Notes: generated by a model not told the origin, from the sequence alone. DNA of 64,000 bases from Crotophaga sulcirostris (GCA_013397455.1 VYZB01000016.1:3299153-3363152), one strand, 5' to 3'. Shown: positions 47,901 to 62,499, numbered from the stretch's first letter. Made by a program: numbers and translations.

Positions 47901-50738
47901 ATGAAAAGTAGTCTGCCCTAACTTTTTTGGCCTGCAGATTGGTTATGCCCCTAATGAATTAAAAGACAAAGGAATAGCATTTTGATTGAAAACAGGTGGC
48001 ACATTTTCCTATAAGAAGATTCATTTTTCTTCACCTTCTAGCATATAAGCTGCAAAGTTATATAAAAATATTCATCAACAAGTTATGTAAAAATATTGCA
48101 AAAAATGGAAAAATATTTAAAAAGTTATTCTTACAGTGCAAAGTGATATGATATAACATCACATACTTGAGATTCATCTCCAAATGTCCAACAAGTAATC
48201 TAAAATGGGCATAAGACTAGTGTGGGTCCTAATAACCTCCTGCACAGAAACCAAAATAATCAATAAATTCAAGATTTTTGTACTGTGTAAAGTAAAAGTC
48301 ATAGAAAGAGTCATATGTATAAGCCTACAAAAGTAGAACAGAAGGGCAATTTTAACTTGACTGTTTTGGAGTAAGATATTTGGTATGACTAAGCCACTTG
48401 AGCAGAATCAACTAAAACTGCTTGTGTGTTCACTCTACAAATTCATACACTTCAGTGAGCACTGTAGGATCTTCAGTTTCTATCAGCCATAGAGATTAAA
48501 CTGTTTTCAGATACAGTATGGAAAAATAAATCATGTACGTGTCATACTTTCCGTTATATCCCAAGATATGTATGTCATGTTGTTTTTTTATAAAAAATGC
48601 AAATATCTAAAATCAAGCCCATGTTAAACTATGTAATAGCAGTCATATGTAGCTTTAAGAATAAAAAGAAAAGGAAATTACATGGACATGATCTATACCG
48701 TGGGATATTCTTGTTCCTAGCCCAGTATTGTGCATAAAGCAGGGGAAGGAGAAATAAGGAGTTCTATTTAAAGTATAAAAAACATAAGATGTTGAAAATG
48801 CCTTGTATAAATAGCTAAACATAATCTAAGTAACTGAAGCAGGAATGTTGTATCTCTAAGAATCTCACAGACTATGTCAGAAGTTGATTAAACTACAGGG
48901 ACAAATTAGAGAATGGCTGAGCTTCTAATCCTTACAGCTGAGTATAATTTAAAAAATTATGCGTTTGGTCATTTTGTCCTTTTGAAATTTTGTTTCATTA
49001 TCAAAGGATATTTAGGCATGGATATGACAGAAGAATTCAGTATATAACTGTTCTTATGGATTTGGCAATACTTACAATTCAGGTTCTGAGTAGTTCAAGC
49101 AGATTGCTGAGCTTTGAAAGGCTAAGTGTGTCCATGGCACAACTGAATGCTCCTCTATTAGTTTATTGTTCTTAAATCTATGAGTTGATAATGCAGCTCA
49201 CTGAAGTTAGGAGTAATGGCTTAAATATGACTATTATGTGGTAGTTCAGTAGACACTAGAACAAAATAGTTCTTGTCCAGAACCCAAATTCCCTGTAAGT
49301 GAATACTGCTTAGCAGTTCATTATTTCAGTCCACCTTTCTGACTTCTAATTCTACAAAGTTACATAGCACTACACATGAGACCTTATGAATTATTTTTTT
49401 TCTAATAACTGCTGCTTTTTTTTTAATTTGTATGTAACTGTTGTTTTTCTTTTAGGAATTTCGTTCTTTTAATACATTAAAACTACAAAAAAATGTCATG
49501 TAGGCATTGCAAATGATTCATTCAGGCCAAATATATGCTACAACTAACAGGCAGTAAAATTACAAGTATTTATATAACTTTGAAGAGTATTAAGGCTACT
49601 TAATCTTTATGAGTGACATCAATATGGACCCAATTAGCACAGTTTTCAACCACTTCATAATTCAAAAGAATGTGATCATTCAGCTGGAAGCATATTTGAC
49701 AGAAATTCCATAGTCATGAAGGTAAAAGCTTGCAAGATCACCCAGTAGGATGGAGAAGCTGTCATTCTTTTATCAGTGCTGCTGAATACTAATGTCAAGG
49801 TCAGAAGAGTGTAATTTTAGGCTGCCAAAATATCGTTGGATTTGATCTGCTAGCAATGTTTAAAAAGAAAGTAACAAAATGAAAATTTATATACAACTTT
49901 GATATGATAGCTAAAAAGTTTCAGGTGCTCCCTCACTGCAAATATTCTGAATCATTTACTGCTTTGATTGACACTTTTGTATGTACTTTTTCTAATTCTA
50001 ATATTTGCTTTAAATATCCTCCTTGTCTAACATGAAGATTACAACTGTTACACATATTTTACAAATTCTGCATTATTTTAAGTGTTGATGTGGGTGACAC
50101 AGTGTTCAAAATATTGGTGACAATTATAGCATAGATTTTGATGCAAAAATAATTGGATGCAAAAATATTTGAATGCTTAATTTAGACATGTAAAATTGGC
50201 ATTTTTAATGAAAGGACAGATTTGTCTTTACTTATTGTATGAGCTGAACACTGGCAGAACCGAAACAGAACCTGGGCAGAGGAAATGCAAGCAGGAATGC
50301 AAGCACTGCAGAACTTGGTCCTTGCTAGAAAAAAACATGTGTGTGTCCTGCCACTTTACCTGTGTTTTTCAGGGGAAAGCAAAGTAGTTTTCCACTGTGT
50401 TTTGTTTTTTCTCACAACAGGGCTGTATTCCTACACATTTTCTAGGATGGTCCCGGAGTTTCATGTTACCCAAACACAAAAAGTTCTGCTTGTTGAGCAC
50501 CCAAGACTAGGCAATGATTATCATCATTTATGTATTTTCCTACATCCCAGCTGCATGGTTGGTTGAGCATGTTTATAGTTCTTCCTCACCAAATCTTCCA
50601 TTATATTCCCACACTCACACTTTTCATTTATATAGCATGATTATGTTAACTGGGGATTCTTACTGCTGTCTCTATCTAGCGCTTACAGACAAGATGGACC
50701 CAGGCTGTTCTCAGAGCATCTTCTGAATCATAAAAGGG
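41991..50738. other. Unique AT-rich non-coding DNA, nearly repeat-free
   Basis: About 8.7 kb with no gene or element I can identify. A 21-bp quasi-palindrome lies at 45275-45295. Patches near 47330-47500 and 50200-50560 are less AT-rich but show no known exon. Confidence 0.6.
45275..45295. repeat. 21-bp quasi-palindrome
   Basis: AATCTGGTTC, one A, then GAACCAGATT: perfect 10-bp arms with a single central base. A further copy of ATCTGGTT lies just upstream (45261-45268). It could be a paired protein-binding site or simply a chance or templated inverted repeat. Confidence 0.85.
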
Positions 50739-51000
50739 TGAGAGGCAATGACAACAACTTTCAGGCGAATTACTACTAAATATTAGAAAAAACAGTTTCA
50801 CAGTGCGAATGGTCAAGCTTTGTGACAGACTGTCCAGAGATGCTCCTAAATTTTAATCTTTGGAGTTAGAATGCGATTGAGTGGTTGCTTATAAGGTGTC
50901 CTGAGGAACCTAACCCAAGTTATCTCTGCTTTGTGTAGGTAGGCTCTACTAGATGACCTCAAAATTTCCGTTCCAACCTCCACTACTCCATGATTTTGTC
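50739..51000 (+). mobile_element. Old CR1 LINE 3' end
   Basis: A decayed but continuous match to the last part of CR1 on the plus strand. GAGAGGCAATGACA (about 50740) corresponds to 'RTRGNG'. TTAGAAAAAACAGTTTCACAG corresponds to the 'IRK-FF' region. CTGTCCAGAGATGCTCC corresponds to 'LPRE'. TACTAGATGACCTC with CCGTTCCAACCTCCA is the 3' UTR, and CCATGATTTTGT is a worn tail. Many substitutions and no open frame indicate an older insertion than the 27249 or 36163 copies. Confidence 0.78.
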
Positions 51001-54000
51001 ATTTCCATTTTGATAAAATGTTGCTTGTAATCAATTTAAATTTTTAAAAGGTATCAAGTACAAATATAATTTGGAAAATACTTAGAGGCGGTTATGAAAG
51101 TTGGTTTTAGGAATTTGAGAGTCATCCCTTTTGTGAAAGAGAAAATCTTCCATGTCACCCTTCAGGATGTTTAGCTTTAATTCTCAAGTTCACACTACTT
51201 CCTTACTGTTACCTACGTCTATACTTTATTAATAGATTCACTTACACTTCTGTCAAAATAGAATAGTTCCCTAATGAATGCATTAAATCTATAAACTGGT
51301 ACTTCTGGAGTAGTTTAAATCATTACATAATTGTAACATAAATTTGGTTACTAAAATTTCTAAACGCAGAAGTTCTAGAAAAAGAAAATGATGCAACTTT
51401 ATATTTTCATATCAACTAGGTAGGTTTTTTAGTTTGGTTTTGGGTTAATATTTAAGTGCTTTTTGGTTTTGATTGATTTTACATTACATGCATATGTCAA
51501 TGAACAGTGGCAAAAAATACCTCAGTAGGATTGCTTTTCAGATCCAGATACATCTTTGAAAGATGTCTAAAATGACATGTTTGCAGTAAAATATACATGG
51601 CCGGGTGAACTTTTCTGGTCTTATCTTGCGCCTCAGTAATTTCAAAAAGAGAAACCAAAGCCTTTCTTCTGATAAACTAGACATCTTCCTAAAATATATT
51701 TATTAAAAATAAATATTCAAGGATTCCAAGGAGCAAGTATACATACAGCAAATGTATTCTTTTCCTCCTATGCATGGTTAACTTTCATTCATATTAATGG
51801 AGTTACGAACATGCTTCAAGCAGAGAAGGCCATTGTTTTTAAAACTTGTCTATTGTCTGTTTGGTTTGGTTAAATTTATGTTGCCTGTTTACTACAGTAG
51901 AGAAAATGGATGTTGGAAGGTAATGCTTCTTTTGAGTTTAACTCTTAATGAATATTCTTATCTCTGAATTCACTAGTGAGCATTTTGAGAAAGATTTTAG
52001 AGCTTTGAGAATATCTCAGAAAAGATAACTGTGACATTTTCATAGTTAAAATGTTTTTATACAGCAGAATTCCCCTTATCTGAGATTTTTTCCTTTTTTT
52101 CTTTCTTTTTTTTTCTCCTAGTCAGGAGAGTTCTCCAAAAAGAACAAGCAAAGTTTATGCAAATCTAAAACAGGTATACTGATCCCCAGTACTTTTAAAA
52201 GATGGTATTGACACCAAATTAAGAATATTTCTTCTTTTTTTTATAAAGCAGAGGTTTTAAGAAAAAAAATTTCAAACCCCAAACCTAGCCAACCATGAAT
52301 AAATATTATAAAGGCTGGTGTAATTTGAGACTTAAGTCATAACTTGATATTGCTTGTATGTAGTGAAAAACAGTCACAGAGTTTGGGACAAATACATGTA
52401 ATCTCTACATTGACTAATTATATTCATGATGACAAGTCTAGTATTTAAAGATACTGTTCTCAATATAGTTGTTATGCTTAAAAAGCTGTTTAGTCCAAAA
52501 TTCATTATGAATGGTGTCCTACATTGATTTGAAAATGAACTTGATACAATTTTATTAAGCACTGAGGCATTTTCTGTGTTACTGAAGAGCAGACTGTGCG
52601 TGTTTGTTTATTATTGTTTTCCCATCTAATTGAGATCAAATACACCAACTCCTTAGGGGTTTGCTTTTGGTTGAAAGACATCTGTAATTGTATGATTCAC
52701 ATCTTATGATTCATCCTTAGTACAGTTCAGGGTATGTATGTTGACTTCTTAGTGGTATTATGAATATTAGAATACTGGATAGGTATCAAGGTAATTGTAA
52801 GTGACAAACTATCAGAAAGACAGATTCTCACATCATTTGTGAAAAAGTCTCAAAAGTATATCTTTGTAACAACCAATGCACGTGTGATACTGCTTTCAAA
52901 TGCAGTTACATGTTTAAATGAATTGAGGGAAAAGAAAACTATGACAGGAAGGATTTTGTTTTGCTGAAAATGTAGCGGAATTGCTACATCCATAGTCTTT
53001 CAATTCACAGTATCTTAATAGGATTCTATGATTACTCTAAATTCCTTATTTTCTGCAGTAAAGCTCTTCTGTACAAAGAAGTGACTTCACACAAGCCTGG
53101 TGCCATGCAGTGGCTATTTTTTTTTAGTTCAAGATGCCTAGCAGATCTCAGAAAAGGTGATACTCTAGGCTAAGGAGTTTGTTATAATTTAGAAGTGTAC
53201 CTCATTCATATGAATTCAGTGGTTTCATACTTAAAGGAGTTATTAACCAGTTGATGTCTGTACTGAATACAAAATAATCAAGATATGCAATAATTGCAGT
53301 GTAAATTCTGAAAGTTTCCAGGAATTTTCATGCAGTTTTGTCAGTCTGTAAATGAAACACTTTTGTGCCTTGCTAGCAACCTGCTCATACATTTTAATGG
53401 TTAAAAACATGCCCTTGAAGTCCATGGAGCATGCCTGAAGTCTACAGCATATATGCAATTCTTTTATGCATCTGTGCATCTAGGTAGGAATACATATGTG
53501 TCTCGTTTTAATGTTTGTATAAGTGCACTTAGTTTTAATAGTTCGCATATATTTTCATACATTCACCTCACTGTTCCATTCCCTTTGGAAAGAAATACAA
53601 TTTCTGGCTTTATTCTAGTTTTAATGGTTATCTTGTGTTGAAAAGATTTCAATAATTTCAGTTTGTTTTCGCTAATTTAAACTTACTTTTACCTTTCTGA
53701 AAAGTGGAGGTTATTAAACATACAGCACGATGATGCATACACAAGCCTTTGGCACAATACAGCTGATAGTGGCTGTTTATATGTGCAATAAAATCCTGAT
53801 CAATCTCTGACACTTACTACAGACTTCCTGCTGCTTAGAAATGTGTACTGTAATAGCATTTGTATGTTTTCTATTCCCTTAAGAGTTCACTATGCTGCTT
53901 CACAGGAGCAGAGAAAATTAGAAATAACATCTCAAGACACTGTGATAGAAATGCATAAAGTAGCAATTTGTAAACTCTTCTGGACAGATCTTTGCATGTG

Positions 54001-57000
54001 AATGCAGGAGTCTCTATGTTATAGGTATAATGTGAATATAGCTTAAGTAGGGATTATATTTATATCTTACGTGTATAAACACAGTTATTTCAATTTACAC
54101 GTAAGTGTTTAAATTGTAAGAACCTGACCTTTTTCTCTGTTACCAATAACTAGGCCACAAGAGACACCACGTAGTACAATATTTGAAGATAAATATCTTT
54201 AAATTTTAGAAGGATTTCCCCACCCTTTTTAAGATTTTGAGTTGAAAGACTAAAATTCAGTATTTTTTTGAGAAAGATAATCTGCTGAATTTTAATAGGA
54301 CAATAATGGGCAAAACTTACCAAATTATCATTGATTTTGCCTTTTTAGTGCGGCGTATAGGTGATACAGTTTTCTGGGGTATGTGAACATACAGAAAATA
54401 AATATAGAGAGCATACAACCATTTAACCAGTTTAGAAGAATAGAAAATAAGTGGTGGTGCGGAGTTAGGGGAGAAAAAATGGGAAGGGATAGAAAAAATT
54501 ACTTAGAAAGAAAAATAACCCAACATATTTTAGTATCAGTAGAAATTAAACTACAGGCACCATGTAATGAGGTTCCCGTGTCCCGTGCAGTGTCAGTTAC
54601 TTTTTCTGACTTTTTAGTGAGACACAAAGTTGATTATACGCTATATTCATTAATCAATTATTTTCAATAGAATTATTCATTTCTGTTCTTACTAACAAGC
54701 TATGCCTGAAATCCTGATAAAATTTGAGTTACTGAAAGCTTCAACATCATTTTTAATGGGTAGAGGATTTGTTTCTGTGAGCGAGTGTCCAAGGAATAGC
54801 TAATGATTATATCTGGCTTCATATTCAGTCTGAAATCTGCGGATGACTGTGGGAGAGAATTTTTTTTTTATGTTGCAGATGAAGAGCTGCTACAATGCTA
54901 TGTGTAGGTTTGGGGGTTTTTTTGTGCATTTTTCTCCCATAATTTCAATTTTTTTCCCCCTTAGTAAGATTCTTTGAAAATTATATCTGTTTAAAACTAG
55001 AGAAATTTAAAGCATGTTTACAAAATACCATTGCAAGGAATTATGCTGGGTTTGTTTTTTTTCAATCTTAAATGAATGTTAGGTGGAAAAGTTATGCTCT
55101 GTGATTAATTATGCTAAATATACATACAATTTAAAACTGAACAAGCTTTTTATGTCCCCATACTAATTCTGTCATGCAATTTATTTTAGTCAAAATATGT
55201 GAGGTACAAGAGCAGCCATTTAGGGAAATATCTGATTTGGTACCAACTTTTGCCAGTTAAGCAATGTATATGTAGCAAACAGGTACAAATTTGTATATTT
55301 CTGGGAACTAATACGCAAATCCTAGCCTTTCACTTCCCAAAGTCTTACATTTCTCAATGAGCTGCTTGTAGGAATTGTTACTCCCTTGCCTTTATACAAG
55401 AGACACAACACTGGATAACACTGTAATGAAGCAAACTGGAATATTCTACTACAAAATCATTATAAAGTTCCTTTGGATTTGTTTTTGTGGGGTCTTTTTT
55501 TTCAGCATTGTAAGTGTCACTTCATTGGTTAGAGGAATTCGTTTCATTGTTTTCTTTCTGTGGTAATTTAGTTTTACCATTTCTATTGTTTTCATGAGGC
55601 TATTTTCCAATCTTTTTTTCTATGCTAAGTTAAGAAAAAAGTGCTTAGGTACTGGTAAAGACTTATCTGAAAACTGAGTTTCTGTATTTTGATCCCAATC
55701 AGGTCTTCATGACTTGAGGTTGGTTGGTTTTTTTGTTTGATTTCAGTCTTCTGGTGAGTATCTTGAAGTTCTGAGTGAGCACAATGGAGGAGAATCCAGA
55801 GGAAAATACTATCAAAATGTCTTGACATAAAAGGCACACGTATAAAATGTATATTTGCAGTCATTACTAGGAATTTTATCAATGGTGCTTTATTAGCAGA
55901 TGGATTTGAGGAAGACTAAAAACAATGTCCATGATAGGTGCTTTATTGAAGGAAATGCATGCATCTTCACTATTAGATGTATAGAGTTAATTATTCATAT
56001 AGAAGTCATATTCATTTCTCATTTCTAGATATTTAGACTGCTCCTGAATTCAACATTTTCCATTCCTACTTCATGAGGAAGAGGAAGTTGACTTTTTCTG
56101 ATATTGGCCTAATTGTTGTCACCTCTGACTGATCATATATTCTTTCTAAAGTATTATAATACAATTTGCAGTGGCTATATTGAAACAGCCATACATTACC
56201 ATGTTATGTTTGTTTTATTTATCAAGTAGTGTTTTACAAAGTGCCTTGTACCATTGCACTTTAGTATGCATGGGTTTCTGGGGTGATAGAGAAAAGGAGA
56301 TTGCTCATGATCAACGAAGAATCAAGTAATGTAAAATAGTATTGTCTGTTGAGACCTTTTTTAGTTTACAGTAAATTTTTAGGTGCCTATGAGTGGAGAA
56401 CCTGAAGGTGGCACCTGTGCTAGTATGATGATATTAAAATTTAAATGTGCATATCTCTTAATAGCCTTTTACTACAGTTGTTATCAGAAACACAGAGAAA
56501 TTCTTTCGAACTGTATTATGTGCACTTGCTAGTAATTTGAAAGGTGTGTCTGGTTGAATGTACTGGCCATAAATATGTGCTTACAGTTAGTTTAAAACCA
56601 CTAAATTTAGTCTAAAATAACGAAATAGTTAAAATAAAAATGGTTTTGTGAACTGAATTCACAGAATTCAATCAGACCTATTTCATTCAATGTATTAGAA
56701 TAACCAGTTCACATGTTGAAGGGGAAGGAAAATCTCACTTGAACCTCCGTCTCCTCTCTTTTCCTGCAATTACCTTAATCATACCACTTTCAGACATTTT
56801 ATTTGTTGATATATTTCCACTTTGTATGCAATATATAAATATTCATTGGTATAGTAATTAAACCTTGGGTTTCTCATGTAAATTGCTTCAACAAACAGGG
56901 AATAGAATCATTTTTACTCACTGAGTACATGAATATTTATTAGAAGTAGCAAAAAGTTTCATCAGGAGAGAGAGAAACATACTTATTAACAAACTCCCTA

Positions 57001-60000
57001 TAGTATTATAGTTAAGACAGTTTCTGGGAAATAGGGGGTAAATAACTTCCAGGTAGAGCTGAAATATAAAGGAAATTTCTCCATGTAATCAATGGTTGTT
57101 TGAAGAACTGTTTTATTAAGCAAAAAGTGAGTAACACATTAGTGGTATCTTTTTCTCCTTGTTTCTGTGAATGGTATCTATCTTAAAATTTACCATGTCA
57201 ATTAAAAAATGAAGGGAAAAAAAAATTTGTTTTCTTTCACCTGCAGCTCACTGATGACATATGTGGAAAGTAATTTGCACAGTTCCCTAGTCTTGTTTCA
57301 TTTTTGCCGATAGATTGTGACTTCCTCTTCCCTGTTGTTTTTAGGAAATATTCCTCTACACAGTCAAAAACACAGAATACATTAAGCTGGAAAACTTAAG
57401 GTAACGGTAGGCATCTTACATACTTCCACAGCATCAGAAATTAGTATCACAACCTTTTAATCAAAATTGATCTTAATATTATGGATATCCTCTCAAAAAG
57501 TAGGGATTATTATCAGACCATTTTTACTCTTTTTTATTATTATTCCACAACGTTATTTAACATAATTAGACTAGTTATATTGGCAGTAAGCAACATAAAG
57601 CAGTTTCTTTTTTAAAGGCTTTTTAGACCAAGGCAAGATAAAGGATATGGGAGTGGTACTGTATTCTGGACCCTTAGAATTTTTCCTTTGAATTATAAAT
57701 GGAACCTCATGTAGCCCTTTGAAGATTTAAAAAAAACATACAAGTATGTTCTTGATCAACAAGCAATAGATAGAGGAAACTCAAAGAAGGGAAAACATAA
57801 TAGAACAAAGATGATTTTATATTTGAGAAGATATGTATTGTACCTTTTTCCTTTATATGTGTACAGTAATTGGAAAGGTGACTTTTGATAGCTCAGGGGT
57901 CGTATACCTGAAGTAATAGCTGCAGCTAAGTCACAAATCTGGCAAGGTCTTTCTCTTTGACAGCACAACATATTTTTCTCTAAAAAATAAAAGAAATTTT
58001 TAAAATTTTAAAAGAATGAGTAATTAAAGAAGAACGTGGAAAAGTACTGTTAGAATCCTAGGGGAGAAAAAAATCAGGAAAGATGATTAATGGTTATCAG
58101 CCATAAAATAAGTGTTTTTAAGCTCTGTCAACTTTGCTTTTCTAATGAGGACTTAACTGCTCCTAAAGTAAAGCCTTTATCCAAGCTGTGTTTTGTATTT
58201 CATTTAATCAATGCTTTGTATAGACACAGTTACCATCATCACAACCTTTCAGTTCTTGTGTTTTGGCGTCTCACAGATTTTTTTATGCAAGTTTGAGGCT
58301 CAGGGGAAGCACATTTAGCTGAAATGTCCAAGTACAATTTAATGTGTGATGCAGAGCCATAGAACTCCTCTCATACTTGCTCATTGTTGCAAAGAAAGCC
58401 TTTGTAATTACCAGGGGATTATGGCAGAATATGAAAGACCTTGAAAGCAGCTTTCTTGCAGATCTGTTTTCTGCACAAACTCTGAAACAATCAGCTAGAG
58501 TAGTGAAGCAGAAGTTTATTAAAATGTGAAGAGTTCACTGAAAAGGTCCTGATAAAAACTCCTAATTAATGAAATTAAACTGACATTAAGGATTGTGAAA
58601 GATTCTCTCCCCAGTAAGAAAAACGGGGCTTATGAGGACTGGAAATGAGATGACAATGCAAATACAGTGGATTGTTCCTCTCTTTTCTCAGCAACAGAAG
58701 TAAAGAAAATTGAGTGTAATGGTACATAAATAAAAATAATTAAATGGAAGCTAGTTGTAGTGGTACATTACCTGAATTAATATAGAAGATTAAGAGACCA
58801 ATAACCCAGAAACAATTTGGTTACTTTTCTGTTTTTTTATAAATTACTGAACAAATTTGGACAAGATTATGGTGCAGTGTAGCACCAAACTACTTATTAT
58901 TTTAGCTCTGATTTCTTATTTATTTTTTATCTAATTATTTTTTAGTCACTAAGGATCACTGTATTATTTCTGAACTAATTTCTAACAAAGACGACTGCAT
59001 ATTGTCATACTGAGCCATATTTTTTCACTTTTTCTATTTCAAAGTTAAAATCCAACAAAATTAATACAATATTTTATTGGGTCATGTGATGAAATCATCT
59101 GCATCAGAGTTGTAGATGTGATTTTTGTTGTTGGGGTTTTTTTATTATTTCTAATAAATTCATTTGTCCTCATGAGAGAGGATTCAGTGATAAACTTCCT
59201 CTTCTGTGGTGGGAACAGCATTGGCCCGTACTGAGTTTTCTGTTAATGCTTTCTTCTCAGTGATGCTGAAATGAAAGAAAGTTAAGATGGACTATCATTC
59301 ACTAGTGAGCAGTGGAAAATTACCTCTGTAAATTGAACTAATACAGGTTTGAACTTATTTTTTAAAAAAAATTACTGAAACCTGGGTCTTTTTCCAGTTT
59401 ACTGATCAATTGAATGCACTATCATATTTTTATTTTATGAGTATTTCTGAATAACATCATAGGAAATACTTGGGGGGGAGGAGGAGGGGATATCTACACT
59501 TTAATCCATAATGTGTTCAAAAAATAGTTGAGACCTATTTGTGTGTATTCTTCTAGTGTCAAGTATTTACTATATAGTTGAATGGCAAAATTCTACAAAT
59601 GTCTTGGGTTATCGTTTATGTTAAAGTACCTCTAGACCACCATTTATTTATTTATCAGTAGTCAGTGACCTGTTGGAATAACCAATAAAAACTAAAGAAC
59701 AAATTCTGCTATTACCAATACTGACATCTGCTCCACCAGTTAGTCATAGGAGGATGAACTTCCGCATGGTGCCAACAGTTTTTCAGTGAATAGTTATCTC
59801 ATGACCATATCTGATTTAGAAACAATGTTAATCATATTAGTATATACCATTACTCAATAATTCTTCATTTTCCATTACAAATCTTAAGTAATCACATCAA
59901 AATAGAATTATTTTAAGATGATTCTATAATATTTTTATGAGTCAGTTGAAAATTAGGTGTTTCATACACTAAAATTTTCTTCTCCTTCCCCTGAGAAATT

Positions 60001-61534
60001 TTAATTGAAAAATGCATCAACTTCCATAACAGGAAAAGATGTTTTACTTTGGGGGGAATTTTGGAGGGAGAATGGAACATAGGAAACCTACATAGTTAGG
60101 TTTCATTAGAAGCACATTTTATGCACATAAGCATGTTCATTGGCAAAAAGCTACACTGAAAAAATCAATTTACCCTTGTTATTAGCAGGCAAAATGGAAA
60201 AAATTGTATTTTTTTTTGCATGCACTCAGATTTTGAAGAAATAAGGAAAAGTAGGTGCTATATGAAAGCAGCAGCATATTCTTACCTTCTTGTTAAGAAC
60301 TAAATAGTGGCTAGGTATGCTACGTATAGACCAGCAGGCAATCATATTGTATGGAGGTGGTCTAAAAATTAATATTTCTGAATATATAACATTTACATAA
60401 CCAGCAAATTAAATTATTGCATTGATTATTAAATTAAGCTGAAAAATTTATTTTATCAGAAGTCGTGCTGTATTAGTAGCTTAACACGTCAGTTTTACCA
60501 GCCTTTTGCTGTTGAAACCCACTTTCTGTTTGGAAGATTTACATGCAGTTAACTTGTCATTGATATCCCTGGAGCTTCTGAATGCTGTCAGAAAAAAAAT
60601 GTGAAGGTTTTAGGAGTAAAATAGTGACAAGGAAAGAAAAACAAGATTTAAATATCATGAGTGAATTATGCTCTGTTCAAATTTAAACAACAAAAAGTCT
60701 GCATCTAATCTGCAGAAAAGCAAATGAATTCTCAGGTCAGTGCTGATAGCGAGTAGTCAGGAATTCAGGTATACTTTACTGTTATTCAGTATAATGATTT
60801 ATTTTATCATAAAAGGCTCATATGTTTTTGAGGCAGTATATAATAAATAAAATATAAATTACTGCAGTAAAATAGGATGCTTACATCTGTGATATCACAG
60901 AAATTCAGAGTTGGTATTGCCAAATATACCATACTGACTGCTTTGAGTCCAGATAGTCTTGAAAAAAACCATGACCATGACTTTCTCATGTGCTAAAAAG
61001 TATGATGAATATCCTCTATACAATTTGAGATGTTACCTTAATAGAGCTTCTATTGTAAGATATCCTTCTTAGTCCACAAGTTCTGAATACATAATTTGTA
61101 AAATAGTTCTTAAATGGCAGTCAATCCTAGCTCCATAAGATTATTAGTGTATATTACATACATGTATTAAAAGAAAATTCAAATTCAAGAGCCAAAAGAA
61201 AAGGGGGCAGGGGCAACTTTATACATAAAAAAATTGTTAATCCAGTCTTTAGTAACCAGTCTAATCTGAGCCTGCATGGAGGACAATAGGTTTTTATATC
61301 AAATATGTGAATACATTTCGGGTTAATAAATTGATTACTAAAACTTAAAAAACACTGTCAATTTAATTGTTTTCAAAACACAGAATGAATTTGACTTTAC
61401 TACCTATTTTTTCTTTTTGAAACAAGGACTAAATTCACAAAACTAGCAGCAAGGAGACAACTATTTCGCTTCATCTTCCCTTCTGCACCCATTCACGTCT
61501 ACTCCCACAAAGTTGAAGAACTCACCGTCCATTT
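51001..61534. other. Unique AT-rich non-coding DNA, repeat-free as far as visible
   Basis: The longest stretch (over 10 kb) without a recognised gene or interspersed repeat. It has homopolymer runs and a G-rich run at 59472-59489, but no domain-bearing frame. The longest frames (54383-54670, 55625-55882) look random. Confidence 0.6.
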
Positions 61535-61960
61535 TTTAATGCATGTGTACACACTCCTGTGTATAAGAGACTAGGTTTCAACTCTTTCCCCCAAGTGAGA
61601 TTTAAACCCTTATTTTCTGCCTTCCAGGGGAATCACCTAGCCACTGGATATTCTGCAGTGGTGTGCTCTCACCTGAGCTGTTTGAACTGCTACTTTGACC
61701 TAGCTATGCAGCTCCCAAGTGAACACTTCAACCACCAGACCAAAGATGCATTTCCTTTTGACCCGGTATTTAAATAATCCATGCAGAACAACTTTTTTCC
61801 ATGGGAATCAAGAGAGGGCAATTATAGATTTCTCAGTGGTTTAAGAACTCTTCTGGGAAAGTGAAAATGTGGGTTCAAGAACGTGCAGACAAAGACAGTC
61901 TTGAATCTGATTGTCCCACATTTTATATCAGATGAGACCCTAACTGAGGAGCTATTGAAT
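61535..61960. repeat. Ancient repeat made of inverted tRNA-like modules (SINE-like)
   Basis: Five tRNA-like modules can be traced. Plus: about 61535-61590, with B-box-like AGGTTTCAACTC. Minus: 61595-61646, with antisense B box GATTTAAACCC and A box CCTAGCCACT. Minus: 61680-61740 (GTTTGAACTGC and CACTTCAACCACC). Plus: 61835-61883 (A box GTGGTTTAAGAAC, B box GGGTTCAAG). Minus: 61899-61960 (CTTGAATCTG and CCCTAACTGAG). Plus-minus pairs recur twice, about 250 bp apart. Box spacing of about 25 bp is tRNA-like in the best modules. This fits an old amniote tRNA-derived repeat; I cannot name the family with certainty, and no module is an intact tRNA gene. Confidence 0.6.
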
Positions 61961-62499
61961 AAATGAAGAAAGGGGGAATTCTCTTTACTTCCATGAATGT
62001 TTCACAAAGAGTGTGTAAACCTAATCTTTCATTTCCAGTTCTTTTCTTTTGTGTTTAAATGGCTTCTGCAGAGTTGCCTATGTCTCTGGCAAGTGTACAG
62101 ATTGGTGATTGGACCAAAATACTGACTTTTTCGATTCCACATCTAACTAAAAAACTATTAATACACAAAGCCCTGCTACATATGCTTCCATATCTCCTAA
62201 CATTTCTTAATTCTGGAAATAGCATATTTTCACTAAGAAGGTCTAGTAGAACTTGCTAGCCACAAGAGTGCTGATTTCAATTCAGACACAAAAACCAACA
62301 CAGCCTTGCAGCCTGTTTATGAATTCTGAGTCATCTTTCTCTGCAGATTACATTGTCAAAGAAGGTGAGATAAAACTAAAATAAAGTATAGGCAAATTTT
62401 TAATAGGCACAGGTGGAAGGGGGAGAAATCAGCAAAATCTTTCAGGGAAAGGTCAATTATTGACCACTTGCAGGAAAACGTGTGAATATTCTGCAGATG
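61961..62499. other. Unique spacer
   Basis: No gene or repeat recognised between the tRNA-like repeat and the MIR-like fragment. Confidence 0.6.
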
